64,000 nt of DNA, taken from Desertifilum tharense IPPAS B-1220 (GTDB lineage Bacteria > Cyanobacteriota > Cyanobacteriia > Cyanobacteriales > Desertifilaceae). Under the pieces are notes generated by a model that saw only the letters and a list, made by a program, of their open reading frames with translations, searched no databases and was not told the origin of the DNA. The translations under genes were made by a program, and so were the position numbers. Positions within the stretch are counted from its first letter, which is position 1. Each line of letters begins with the position of its first letter. The DNA lies in the NCBI RefSeq assembly GCF_001746915.1, contig NZ_MJGC01000035.1:62001-126000 (forward strand), read 5' to 3'. This document shows, one piece after another, positions 44,670 to 53,588 of the stretch.

Positions 44670-45743
44670 CTAAGCAAGTTCAATTTGACAATCATCCCCA
44701 ATCATAAATCTTAACGCTTTTGGACGCCGGGGAGCAGCCGTTAAATGAGCGCGCTGTCCAATAACGCTATCGACAATTCGCTGATGAATGCTGTCAATTT
44801 TAGCCCCTTGTAAAATTACGCTATGCTCTAGATCGGCTTCAATCAGCATAGTTTGATTGGCAATGCTACTATAGGGGCCAATAAAACAGTTTTCAATATG
44901 GCAATTGTCACCAATGGCAACGGGACCGCGAATGGTGCTATTAATAATCTTAGAGCCTTTGCCAATTTGGACGCGACCAATGACTTGACTTCCGGTATCA
45001 ATTTCGCCGTAAATAGCAGTTGTGACGCGGGTATCGAGGATAATGCGGTTGGCTTCGAGTAAGTCATCTTTTTTTCCGGTATCTAGCCACCACCCCTCTA
45101 ATTGACAGGCTTCAACGTGGGTTTTACCATTGATGAGTTGTTGAATTGCGTCAGTAATTTCGAGTTCGCCTCGTGCTGAGGGTTGGATAGATGCGATCGC
45201 CTCATGGATTTTGCTAGAAAAGAAGTAAATTCCCACCAAGGCTAAATTTGAGGGGGGGTTCTGGGGTTTTTCAACCAGTTGTAAAACTTTCCCTTTGCTG
45301 TCTACCGTCGCAACCCCAAAGGCGCTAGGGTTAGAGACAGGACGCAGGAGAATTAACGCATCTAGCAATTCTGTCTTAAACTTATCGCAAAAGAGGTTGA
45401 GATCGCTCTGAATCAAGTTATCGCCCAAATACATAATAAAGGGCGAATCGCCAAGAAAGGGTTGAGCAATTTTGACCGCATGAGCTAAACCCGCAGGCTG
45501 TTCTTGCAGGATATAAGTAATATTGGCACCAAAGCGATCGCCATTTCCAGTTTTTGCCTGAACCTCTTCCCCCGTTTCAGGACTAATAATAATCCCAATA
45601 TCCGTAATTCCAGCCGCGACAATCCCCTCAATCCCGTACCATAAAATAGGCTTATTGGCAACTGGAACCAATTGTTTTGCGCCAGTATACGTTAAAGGTC
45701 TAAGTCGCGTTCCTTTTCCACCTGAAAGAATTAATGCTTTCAT
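44670..45743 (-). CDS. rmlA: Glucose-1-phosphate thymidylyltransferase, long form
   Basis: The 357-residue enzyme makes dTDP-glucose. The N-terminal catalytic part begins ILSGGKGTRLRPLTYTGAKQL, with the nucleotide-binding GGxGTRLRP motif, and has VEKPQNPPSNLALVGIYFF near residue 155. The C-terminal 100 residues form a left-handed beta-helix (IGRVQIGKGSKIINSTIRGP). This is the long RmlA type seen in Cyanobacteria and Archaea. It provides the first step toward dTDP-rhamnose. The next gene of the pathway, rmlB, is not in the window. Confidence 0.93.
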   Translation of the reverse strand: MKALILSGGKGTRLRPLTYTGAKQLVPVANKPILWYGIEGIVAAGITDIGIIISPETGEEVQAKTGNGDRFGANITYILQEQPAGLAHAVKIAQPFLGDSPFIMYLGDNLIQSDLNLFCDKFKTELLDALILLRPVSNPSAFGVATVDSKGKVLQLVEKPQNPPSNLALVGIYFFSSKIHEAIASIQPSARGELEITDAIQQLINGKTHVEACQLEGWWLDTGKKDDLLEANRIILDTRVTTAIYGEIDTGSQVIGRVQIGKGSKIINSTIRGPVAIGDNCHIENCFIGPYSSIANQTMLIEADLEHSVILQGAKIDSIHQRIVDSVIGQRAHLTAAPRRPKALRFMIGDDCQIELA

Positions 45744-46131
45744 AATCCTAAGTGCTTTCCTAAGTGCTGAGTAGAAAGTGCTGTAGCTTGCTTCCGCGTA
45801 GCGGTGTGCTGAGTGGGAAGAGGGTGGGGGAAGTGAGTTCCGAGTTCCGAGTTCCGAGTTCCGAGTGGGAAGAGGATGGGGGATGGGGAGGTGATGCGGA
45901 GGTGGGAGAAGTGAGCGTTATTGTACAGTTCTGAGTAGGTATCAGCGCGTGAGTAGGTTCAATAGTGCTGATTAGGTATCGAGAACAATAGCCGATTCCC
46001 TTCTTCCCCAACCCCCAACTCCTAACTCCCAATTCCCTTCTTCCCCCAACCCCCAACTCCTAACTCCCAATTCCCTTCTTCCCCCAACCCCCAACTCCTA
46101 ACTCCCAATTCCCTTCTTCTCCCCCATCTCC
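45744..46131. repeat. Dispersed tandem-repeat array 4
   Basis: The 388-bp gap between rmlA and rmlD consists of AAGTGCTGAGTAG and TTCCGAG units, followed by three tandem copies of a block of about 37-40 bases (CCCCCAACTCCTAACTCCCA..TTCCCTTC) at 46010-46115. A short dispersed element lies at 45783-45807. It keeps the same orientation as arrays 1, 2 and 5. Confidence 0.9.
45783..45807 (+). repeat. Short dispersed element, copy b
   Basis: Same element as 35344-35368, embedded in array 4 as GTAGCTTGCTTCCGCG-CGTAGCGGTG. It is flanked by GTGCT units where copy a is flanked by GTTCC units. Confidence 0.8.
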
Positions 46132-46977
46132 CTATCCCAAAAACTGAGATAACATCTTGCGGAGACTTTTCCGCCAGTGGGGGGGAGGAGAAGTCAGGAG
46201 AGGGGTAATTTTAGCAGTGGAGAGAACCGAATAGGCGGGACGTTTGGCGGGGGTGGGATATTCTGGGGTGGTGATGGGGATGATGCGCTTGACAGCAAGG
46301 GGAACGCCTAACGCTTGTGCTTCTTCAAAAATAGCGATCGCAAAATCATACCAACTCGCCACCCCGCTATTGGTGTAATGAAAAATTCCCCTAGCCTCTT
46401 GGGAAATTAAAGTTGCGATCGCGCTAGCTAAGTCTACCGTCCAAGTGGGACATCCGACTTGATCGCTAACCACTCGAATTTCTTCGCGTTCTTTCCCCAA
46501 GCGCAGCATCGTTTTCACAAAATTAGGCGTTTTCCCTGCGCCATATACCCAAGCCGTGCGGATAATCGTATAGCGATCGCTGTATTGTTGAATCGCCTGT
46601 TCTCCGGCTAATTTCGTTTGTCCGTAAACCCCTAGGGGTGCGGTTGCGTCTGTTTCCAGATAGGGGCAATTTTTCGTCCCATCAAAGACATAATCGGTTG
46701 AAATCTGAACCAACGGTATCCCCGATTGCGCTAAGATTCTAGGGGCATCGCCGTTCGCCGCCTGAGCCGTTGCGCGATCGCTCTCAGCGCGGTCCACCGC
46801 CGTATACGCCGCCGAGTTTATAATCAGATCGGGTTGAACGCGAGCAATAGCTGACTGGATCGCTTCCGGCTGAGTTAACTCCACCCGTTCTCCCACCACC
46901 TCACCCAGGGACGATAAAACCGGAGAAAGCGCTTCACCGAGTTGTCCCTGCGCGCCGAGCAACAAAATTTTAACCAT
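46132..46977 (-). CDS. rmlD: dTDP-4-dehydrorhamnose reductase
   Basis: A 281-residue SDR enzyme, the last step to dTDP-L-rhamnose. It starts VKILLLGAQGQLGEALSPVL (GxxGxxG), has NSAAYTAVDRAESDRATA near residue 57, and QISTDYVFDGTKNCPYLE near 96, then the YGQTKLAGE YxxxK motif near 122. The C-terminus (RPAYSVLSTAKITPLL) is typical. AGGA is eight bases before ATG 46977. It follows rmlC by only 9 bp. The 3' end is in the array. Confidence 0.95.
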   Translation of the reverse strand: MVKILLLGAQGQLGEALSPVLSSLGEVVGERVELTQPEAIQSAIARVQPDLIINSAAYTAVDRAESDRATAQAANGDAPRILAQSGIPLVQISTDYVFDGTKNCPYLETDATAPLGVYGQTKLAGEQAIQQYSDRYTIIRTAWVYGAGKTPNFVKTMLRLGKEREEIRVVSDQVGCPTWTVDLASAIATLISQEARGIFHYTNSGVASWYDFAIAIFEEAQALGVPLAVKRIIPITTPEYPTPAKRPAYSVLSTAKITPLLTSPPPHWRKSLRKMLSQFLG

Positions 46978-46986
46978 ACTCGCATC

Positions 46987-47535
46987 CTAGGTAAAAATTT
47001 CTGCATCCTTCAATCGCTGTCCCGCCTTATCTTTCGCTGATAGGGTGGGAACTTCGCCCGATAGGGGCCACGCGATCGCTAAATCTGGATCGTCCCATAG
47101 AATGGAGCGTTCGTGTTGCGGCGCATAATAGTCCGTCGTTTTATACAAGACTTCCGCACTTTCGGAAACCACCAAAAAACCGTGAGCAAACCCTTCCGGA
47201 ACCCAGAATTGGCGGCGATTTTCCCCACTGAGAAGACAACTCACCCATTGACCAAAATAGGGACTGTCTTTTCTAAGATCGACCGCGACATCAAAAATTT
47301 CTCCCGAAATCACCCGCACCAGCTTGCCTTGGGGTTGTTGAATTTGGTAGTGTAAGCCCCTTAAAACGCCCTGTGCTGACCGGGAATGGTTGTCTTGGAC
47401 AAAATTGATCTCCAGACCCGTTTTGTCGGCAAAGACGCGCTGATTGTAGCTTTCATAAAAAAAGCCTCGACTGTCTCCAAAGACTTGAGGCTCAACGATC
47501 AAAACATCCGGAATTTCGGTAGAAATAACTTTCAT
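46987..47535 (-). CDS. rmlC: dTDP-4-dehydrorhamnose 3,5-epimerase
   Basis: A 182-residue cupin enzyme. It starts MKVISTEIPDVLIVEPQVFGD and has RGFFYESYNQRVFADKTG, then the catalytic-site stretch VLRGLHYQIQQPQGKLVRVI near residue 57 (His), and WVPEGFAHGFLVVSESAEVL near 113. It epimerises dTDP-4-keto-6-deoxyglucose before reduction by RmlD, with which it is in operon. RmlB, which forms its substrate, must be encoded elsewhere. Confidence 0.96.
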   Translation of the reverse strand: MKVISTEIPDVLIVEPQVFGDSRGFFYESYNQRVFADKTGLEINFVQDNHSRSAQGVLRGLHYQIQQPQGKLVRVISGEIFDVAVDLRKDSPYFGQWVSCLLSGENRRQFWVPEGFAHGFLVVSESAEVLYKTTDYYAPQHERSILWDDPDLAIAWPLSGEVPTLSAKDKAGQRLKDAEIFT

Positions 47536-47614
47536 GCTGATGTTGTGTGTTCCTATTTGCGATCGCCCGCCGCCCCTACAACTGGGTCAGCAGCGAACGA
47601 TCGACCCTCAACCA

Positions 47615-49111
47615 TTAACGCACAGTTTCTAAACCTCTGGTCTTTTTGTCAAACCAATCGGTAAACAAACTCAGCACCGAACGTTTTCTCACCTTCACGT
47701 TAGCTGTAATCTCCATCCCCGATTGCAGGCGCAACTCCTTACCATTGACGACAAACTCTTGACGATCGATTTTAATCCGCGCCGGGAAAGCGTAATAGGG
47801 ACGGACTTGAGTCGGGGGAAGCACATCCGAACCAATCCAAATCAATTCGCCGTTAATCGTGCCAAACTCCGAAGACGGGAAAGAAGAGACATTCACTTCC
47901 ACAGGCATCCCTTCGCGCACAAACCCGATATCCTTATTTTGCAGGTAAACCTGAGCCACCAAATTTTCATTGGGGACAATCGATAATAAGGTATCCGTTG
48001 CTTGGGCGACATAGCCCGGTTTGCGAACTTGCAGGTTAAACACCACCCCATCAGCAGGCGCTTTGAGGTCGCGATAATCTTGAGCTTGTCTAGCTTTAAC
48101 CAGTTGCGCGTCTAACTCGGCTAGGCGTTTTTCATTATCCAAGCGAGAACGGCTCAGTTGCGTATCAATTTCAGCGATCCGCTTTTGGTTATCCGCAATT
48201 CGCGATAAGACATCCTTGGCTGAAATGGCTCTGGTATTGGCCACCTCTTCTTGAGCTTTCGCCATTTCCACGCGGATGCGCTGCGCCTCTAACTGCAAGC
48301 GACCTAGTTCTGCTTCCCGCGACATCACCTCATCTTGGCGGCTGAGAACCTCTTGCTCTTGGCGGTCCATTTGCAGTTGAGATAAGGCCCCCTCCGTCAC
48401 CAAGGGAGTGATCCGGTCTAAAATGCCTTTATTTAAAGCTAAAGTCCGCTCGGAGGTGCCGAGGCGTTCCGTGGTAGCGCTAATTTGGTCTTCAACCTGC
48501 CGTAATTGTTTGTCGAGTTCCGAGATTTTCAACTGGGCGGCCTGCACGCGGGTATTATATTCATCCCGCGCGGCATCTAACAGCCGCCGTTGGTTCTCCG
48601 CAAAGGCTCCGGAGGGAGTAGCGCTAGCTGAAAAGCCGTTTAACTGGGCGTTGTAAAATTCGTTCTCGGCCAGTAAGGTATCTTTGAGACGAACTAGCGC
48701 CGCTAGGTCTGAAGGATTAGACGCCACTCCATCGACTTGCTCGCCGTAGAATTGGCTTTCTTTTTCATACACTTCCCGCAGGCGGGTTAAGGAGTCCACA
48801 TCCGCATCCGAGCTGGTGGGGTCAAAGGTAACGAGCAAATCGCCTTGTTTAACGGTTTCGCCATCTTTAACGTGAATGGCTTCCACCACTCCCGATGTGG
48901 GGGTTTTAATTTCAACGACCGATCCTTCTGGCTCTAATTTACCAACAGCAGGAACGGCCTGTTCAATTTGAGCCACCGCCGCCCAAACTAATGCTGAAGT
49001 TGTTACCCCCATAATTAGCCAAACGAGAATTTGCGACCAAATCACCGGTCTTTCTAAAAGAACGGGTTGCTCGAAATACGTTTCGGAATATTGTTCTGCT
49101 CTCGCTCTCAT
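47615..49111 (-). CDS. HlyD-family membrane fusion (adaptor) protein
   Basis: This is a 498-residue periplasmic adaptor of a type I secretion system. It has one N-terminal membrane segment (SQILVWLIMGVTTSALVWAA), a lipoyl half-motif (GVVEAIHVKDGETVKQGDLL) near residue 70, and a long coiled coil (about 160-345, with Gln/Glu-rich heptads) for contact with TolC. A second lipoyl/beta-barrel part follows: LKAPADGVVFNLQVRKPGY near 348. Its partner is the ABC exporter just upstream in the same operon, 44 bp away. Confidence 0.93.
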   Translation of the reverse strand: MRARAEQYSETYFEQPVLLERPVIWSQILVWLIMGVTTSALVWAAVAQIEQAVPAVGKLEPEGSVVEIKTPTSGVVEAIHVKDGETVKQGDLLVTFDPTSSDADVDSLTRLREVYEKESQFYGEQVDGVASNPSDLAALVRLKDTLLAENEFYNAQLNGFSASATPSGAFAENQRRLLDAARDEYNTRVQAAQLKISELDKQLRQVEDQISATTERLGTSERTLALNKGILDRITPLVTEGALSQLQMDRQEQEVLSRQDEVMSREAELGRLQLEAQRIRVEMAKAQEEVANTRAISAKDVLSRIADNQKRIAEIDTQLSRSRLDNEKRLAELDAQLVKARQAQDYRDLKAPADGVVFNLQVRKPGYVAQATDTLLSIVPNENLVAQVYLQNKDIGFVREGMPVEVNVSSFPSSEFGTINGELIWIGSDVLPPTQVRPYYAFPARIKIDRQEFVVNGKELRLQSGMEITANVKVRKRSVLSLFTDWFDKKTRGLETVR

Positions 49112-49155
49112 GTGTCACGGGTCCTTTAGCGTTAGTGTCGTTTGCTGATGACGGT

Positions 49156-52100
49156 TTAGAGTTGAGATTCCTGCTGTTGAAACAGGCAGTAGTAGCGCCC
49201 TTTAAGAGCCATGAGTTCGTCGTGTTTTCCTTGTTCGACGACTGACCCTTGATCCATCATGATAATCATGTCGGCATTTTTGACGGTGGTTAGGCGGTGA
49301 GTAATGAAAAATACGGTTCGCCCTACGAAAGCGGCTGCAAGGTTCTGGCAGACTTGACGTTCGGAGTCATAGTCTAAGGCGCTGGTGGCTTCGTCCAAAA
49401 TTAGGAGTCGAGGATTTTGGAGGACGGTGCGCGCGATCGCAATCCGCTGTCTTTGTCCCCCCGATAGCGATGAACCGCGTTCTCCAACCACGGTGTTATA
49501 CCCATTCGGCAGCGACATGATGAAGTCATGGGCCACTGCTATTTTAGCGGCCTGAATTATCTCTTCGGTGCTAGCTTCTGGTTTGGTCAGGGCAATATTT
49601 TCTTGAACGCTACCGTTAAACAGTAGCGTATCTTGGAGAACTACCCCAATCTGACGGCGCAGGGAGTAAAGTTCTACTTTACTGATATCGTAACCATCAA
49701 CTTGAATTCGTCCAGAAGTTGGTTCGTACAAGCGTTCCAAGAGTTTCATTAAGGTACTCTTACCGGAACCACTTTGACCGACAATCCCCACAAAGCTGCC
49801 TTGGGGAAACTCTAGGCTAACGTTTGCTAGTTGTAAGGCACCTGCGTTATTAAAGCGGAAAGATACTTCTTCATATTTGACGTTGCCTTCAATGTCAGGC
49901 ATCGGGATATTCTGGCGGTTGGCTTCGTCGGCTTCGGGAGCAGCGTCTAAGACATCGCTGAGACGTTCAATCGATAAGCCTGTTTCTTGGAAGCTTTGCC
50001 ACAGTTGGATCAGACGCAACAGGGGACTCGTGACATACCCGGCAATGATTCGGAAAGCGATCAGTTGTCCCAAGGTAAAGGGATTGGGGGTAGAGGCGGT
50101 ACTTAAAACTAAGTGAGCGCCGAACCACAAAATCAACAATCCCGATAATTTATTCAAGAAGCCGCTAATGGAACCGGCGGTACTGAAGGTGAGTACCGAT
50201 TGGAAACCGGCCCGAATGTATTTCGCGTAGCGTTCTTGCCATTGCCAGCGCGATTTTAATTCGATGTTTTGGGCTTTAACGGTTTGAATCCCGGAGAGGA
50301 CTTCAACCAGGTAGGATTGAACGTCGGCGTAACGTTCGGCTTTGTGGCGCAACTGCCGCCGGACGATGGGCGAAACGGACAGGGTGAGAATAGCAAACAG
50401 GGGAATGGTTGCCAAGGCAACTAAGCTCAACTGCCAGCTATAGATAAACATAACGGCGACGTAAACCACCGAGAACACCGCATCGAGGACGACGGTGAGG
50501 GCGGTACCCGTCAAGAATTGCCGAATGTTTTCTAACTCGTTAATCCGACCGGCCAGTTCTCCAACCCGGCGGCGGTCAAAATAGTTTAGGGGCAGTCTCA
50601 GCAGGTGGTTAATGACTTCTGAGCCAAGTCCTAGGTCGATCCGGTTGGTGGTATCGACAAATAGGTAAGTTCGCAGCAGGGTGAGTAGGGCTTCAAATAG
50701 CGCCACACCGAGCAGGAAGACCCCTAAAATATCTAAGGTATCGACGCTGCGCTGGACTAGCACTTTGTCGATAATCACCTGGGTAATCAGGGGATTCGCC
50801 AAGCTAAACAGTTGAACGAAGAACGAGGCGATGAAGACTTGGGTGAGGATGCCGCGATATTTGTAAATGGCGGGGAGAAACCATCGGAAGCCAAATTTCT
50901 CTCGTTGTTCTCCGGCGGGGGGTTGAAGCAGCAGGACTTGTCCTTGCTGTCCCCAGGCTTCGGCGAAGTCGGCGGGGCGCTTGCGAATCAGACCCCGTTC
51001 GGGAACGGCCATCACCAGTTCGCGTTCGCTGATGTAGTAGAGGATGGCGAAGCTGTTGTTCCACTGAACGAGGGCGGGTGCTTTGAGGCGGTTGATGGAG
51101 GTGACAGGGACTTCGATCAGTTGCGCCCGCATTCCCATCATTTCCGCGATCGCACCGCAGGCCGCTAGGGAGACTTGTCCAACGTTTTTGATTTGGTTAT
51201 CTAAGATTTTGCGAACAATGTCTTTGCGGAAGGTGGCCCCGGTAAATTGCCCCAACATGTTAAAGCAGGCTAGGGGGGCGTCAATGGGACCTCGACCCCG
51301 CACGAAGGGATATTTCGGTTTGGGGGCGAGGGGGTCGATTTCGGCTTCGGGAATCCGCTCTGGGGCGTAGGGAATCTCTGAGGCGGGACTTTCTGAGGTG
51401 ACTAGCCCGTTGCCGACAATTTCGGTACTAATGGGCGCAACCAACAGTTGATCCTTAGATTGGCTCAGTTGAGGCATCCGCACGCCGAGTAGCCGCGCGC
51501 CCCGATTTTTGACGGGAAGCGATCGCGGGGCGTTCGCCGAGAGGGTTTCTAGGGGGAGGCGATCGCCGGCGGTAAAATCGCCCAAGGTGCCGCTACTGAC
51601 TAGCCACAGCCGTTCGGGGTCGAGGCTGGTGAGTAAGTCGGCGGTGAGGACTTGGGAGGGGGGTAAGGTGGTGGCGATCGCATCTTGGCTGGTTTCAAAG
51701 GTCAATTCTTTTAAATTGGCCGTTCCATCAGCGCGTCGTTGTAGCTCAAAGCTTAATAATTCAAACAGTTCGTATAAAGAGGGTTGCTGCCGCACGGCTC
51801 GATCGAATTGCGGATCGTCTTCCATCAGGGCCACAAAATCCTCAGCCGCGATCGTAATGCAAACCACCTCAGTTGACGCGATCGCCGTTTCGCATCCAGT
51901 CCCCCGAACCAAGCTAATCCACCCCAAGACCTCGCCAGGTCCTGCTAGCTGTAAACTAACAGGCATCTGCATTCGTTGGTCGTACCCTAAAATTCGGGCT
52001 TGACCTTCAAAAATAATGGAGACTTGGGCTGGCAGTTTTTCCCGCACGACAATCGGTTGACCAATGCGATAGCGCAAGAGTCGGCACTGCGAGGTTAATT

Positions 52101-52188
52101 TTTGAATGGCGTTAGGGGCTAATCGATCGAAGGGTGAGATTGTGGCAAGAAACCCTTGGATTTTTGACGGGGAGACAGCTTGGGTCAT
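49156..52188 (-). CDS. Type I secretion ABC exporter with N-terminal cNMP-binding-like and degenerate C39-like domains
   Basis: A 1010-residue exporter. Residues 1-150 form a cyclic-nucleotide-binding-like beta-roll (FDRLAPNAIQKLTSQCRLLR, then SIIFEGQARILGYD). At about 285-420 is a C39-like region (PLACFNMLGQFTGATF); its catalytic His position reads NNSFAIL, so peptidase activity is unlikely. The six-helix transmembrane domain follows (about 430-760) and then the ATPase: Walker A GQSGSGKST near 804, signature LSGGQRQRIAIAR near 909, Walker B LLILDEATSALD and switch His in FFITHRLTTV. It works with the HlyD protein downstream. The secreted substrate is not in the window. Confidence 0.94.
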   Translation of the reverse strand: MTQAVSPSKIQGFLATISPFDRLAPNAIQKLTSQCRLLRYRIGQPIVVREKLPAQVSIIFEGQARILGYDQRMQMPVSLQLAGPGEVLGWISLVRGTGCETAIASTEVVCITIAAEDFVALMEDDPQFDRAVRQQPSLYELFELLSFELQRRADGTANLKELTFETSQDAIATTLPPSQVLTADLLTSLDPERLWLVSSGTLGDFTAGDRLPLETLSANAPRSLPVKNRGARLLGVRMPQLSQSKDQLLVAPISTEIVGNGLVTSESPASEIPYAPERIPEAEIDPLAPKPKYPFVRGRGPIDAPLACFNMLGQFTGATFRKDIVRKILDNQIKNVGQVSLAACGAIAEMMGMRAQLIEVPVTSINRLKAPALVQWNNSFAILYYISERELVMAVPERGLIRKRPADFAEAWGQQGQVLLLQPPAGEQREKFGFRWFLPAIYKYRGILTQVFIASFFVQLFSLANPLITQVIIDKVLVQRSVDTLDILGVFLLGVALFEALLTLLRTYLFVDTTNRIDLGLGSEVINHLLRLPLNYFDRRRVGELAGRINELENIRQFLTGTALTVVLDAVFSVVYVAVMFIYSWQLSLVALATIPLFAILTLSVSPIVRRQLRHKAERYADVQSYLVEVLSGIQTVKAQNIELKSRWQWQERYAKYIRAGFQSVLTFSTAGSISGFLNKLSGLLILWFGAHLVLSTASTPNPFTLGQLIAFRIIAGYVTSPLLRLIQLWQSFQETGLSIERLSDVLDAAPEADEANRQNIPMPDIEGNVKYEEVSFRFNNAGALQLANVSLEFPQGSFVGIVGQSGSGKSTLMKLLERLYEPTSGRIQVDGYDISKVELYSLRRQIGVVLQDTLLFNGSVQENIALTKPEASTEEIIQAAKIAVAHDFIMSLPNGYNTVVGERGSSLSGGQRQRIAIARTVLQNPRLLILDEATSALDYDSERQVCQNLAAAFVGRTVFFITHRLTTVKNADMIIMMDQGSVVEQGKHDELMALKGRYYCLFQQQESQL

Positions 52189-52301
52189 AGGTTAGAGAAA
52201 TTGAATCGGGTAGTCGTTAAGGGGTTATGCACGCAACTCTAAATTCTATATAGACATCTCTTTCATGGTATGCATCACAGCACTGATTCTAACCAGGGAA
52301 A

Positions 52302-53186
52302 ATGCGTATATTATTCACAATTCCTCACGTTTTTAATCCTCAACCAGAGGGAAAAGACCATTACGGCTCCTTAAGCCAGAACCCGCAACCTAGGATTGCA
52401 GCCCTCACTCAAGCCCTCTGCGCGTTACGCAGTTTGGATGAGAGTTCTCAGTTCTGGTTTGAATACACCGATAAACTTTACATGCATCAAGCCAATCAGG
52501 GCAATTTTGTTCAGCTTGATATTATCATCTGTACTACCCAGGGTCTGCACGTTCTCGACCAGCTCCCCAAGGCTTGCACTGCCTATCGCCACCATCCTAC
52601 AGACTGCGAACCCATGTTTTTGGGGTTTGAATGTCATGCCCTGTTAAAGTCTCATTTGGGACAATATGACTATTATTGCTATCTTGAAGATGATTTAATT
52701 CTTCACGATCCGCAATTTTTCTTAAAAATTGCCTGGTTTAACGCTTGTGTTGGCGATCGCGCCGTCCTGCAACCCAATCGCTACGAGCAAGTCAGCAGCA
52801 ACGCCATCAAAAAAGTTTACATCGATCCCGCTCGCGACTGTGCCAGCGGTCGAATAGCCGGATACGCTCATAATTTTCACGATAACTTAACCATTAGCGG
52901 ACAGGTCATGGGAAGACCCATCCAATTTATTCGGGCTGGAAATCCCCATTCTGGATGTTTTTTCCTAAATGCCCGTCAAATGGAGCATTGGGCAAACTCA
53001 GATTACTTTTTAAATCGAGACACCCGTTTCTTCGGCCCCTTAGAAAGCGCTGCATCCCTCGGCCTCATGCAAACCTTCCGCGTCTATAAACCCGCCCCCA
53101 CCCATGCTAATTTCCTAGAAATTCAGCACTTTGGAGAAGCCTGGAGCCACAAATTGCCCCAAGTGATTTTGCAATATCGACGCTGA
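52302..53186 (+). CDS. Paralogous glycosyltransferase-like protein A
   Basis: A 294-residue soluble protein. It starts MRILFTIPHVFNPQPEGKDH and has an acidic triplet in YDYYCYLEDDLILHDPQFFL near residue 125, like the DxD-type metal site of GT-A glycosyltransferases. Further conserved parts are LQPNRYE, NPHSGCFFLN and RFFGPLESAASLGL. A paralogue 56463-57323 shares all these motifs. The gene begins 113 bp from the exporter on the opposite strand and ends in repeat array 5. It may act on surface glycans. The enzymatic role is an inference. Confidence 0.75.
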   Translation: MRILFTIPHVFNPQPEGKDHYGSLSQNPQPRIAALTQALCALRSLDESSQFWFEYTDKLYMHQANQGNFVQLDIIICTTQGLHVLDQLPKACTAYRHHPTDCEPMFLGFECHALLKSHLGQYDYYCYLEDDLILHDPQFFLKIAWFNACVGDRAVLQPNRYEQVSSNAIKKVYIDPARDCASGRIAGYAHNFHDNLTISGQVMGRPIQFIRAGNPHSGCFFLNARQMEHWANSDYFLNRDTRFFGPLESAASLGLMQTFRVYKPAPTHANFLEIQHFGEAWSHKLPQVILQYRR

Positions 53187-53588
53187 GTGGGGGAAAGAGT
53201 GCTGAGTGTAAAGTGCTGAGTGCTGAGTGGGGGAAAGAGTGCAAAGTTCCGAGTTCCGAGTTCCGAGTGGGAAGAGGGTGGGGGGAAAGAGTGCAAAGCA
53301 CTGAGTTCCGTAGCTTGATTACGCGTAGCGGTGTTCCGAGTGGGAAAAGAGTGCTGAATTCAAGGAGTTACAACTGTCGAGAAGTCTAGGAGTAATTAGG
53401 GTTAACCCTGAATTCCCCTTCTCCCCCAACCCCCAACTCCCAACTCCCAATTCCCTTCTTCTCCCCCAACTCCTAACTCCCAACTCCCAATTCCCTTCTT
53501 CCCCAACTCCTAACTCCCAACTCCCAATTCCCTTCTTCTCCCCCAACTCCCAACTCCCAACTCCCAATTCCCTTCTTCTCCCCATCCT
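53187..53588. repeat. Dispersed tandem-repeat array 5, one arm of a long inverted repeat
   Basis: The gap holds GAGTGCTGAGTG/TTCCGAG units, a short dispersed element, a non-repetitive middle of about 80 bases (53350-53430, including GGAGTAATTAGGGTTAACCC) and CCCCAACTCC/AATTCCC units. Array 6 (57324-57655) is nearly its reverse complement, including the non-repetitive middle, where only about one base in ten differs. Confidence 0.9.
53309..53333 (+). repeat. Short dispersed element, copy c
   Basis: Variant with GTAGCTTGATTACGCG instead of GTAGCTTGCTTCCGCG, then CGTAGCGGTG. The same variant occurs inverted at 57539-57563, so copies c and d are each other's closest relatives. Confidence 0.8.

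Noticed and set aside
51509..52003. Plus-strand frame of 164 codons inside the ABC exporter
   Set aside because: It is a shadow of the exporter gene; the minus-strand frame shows a complete set of exporter motifs.
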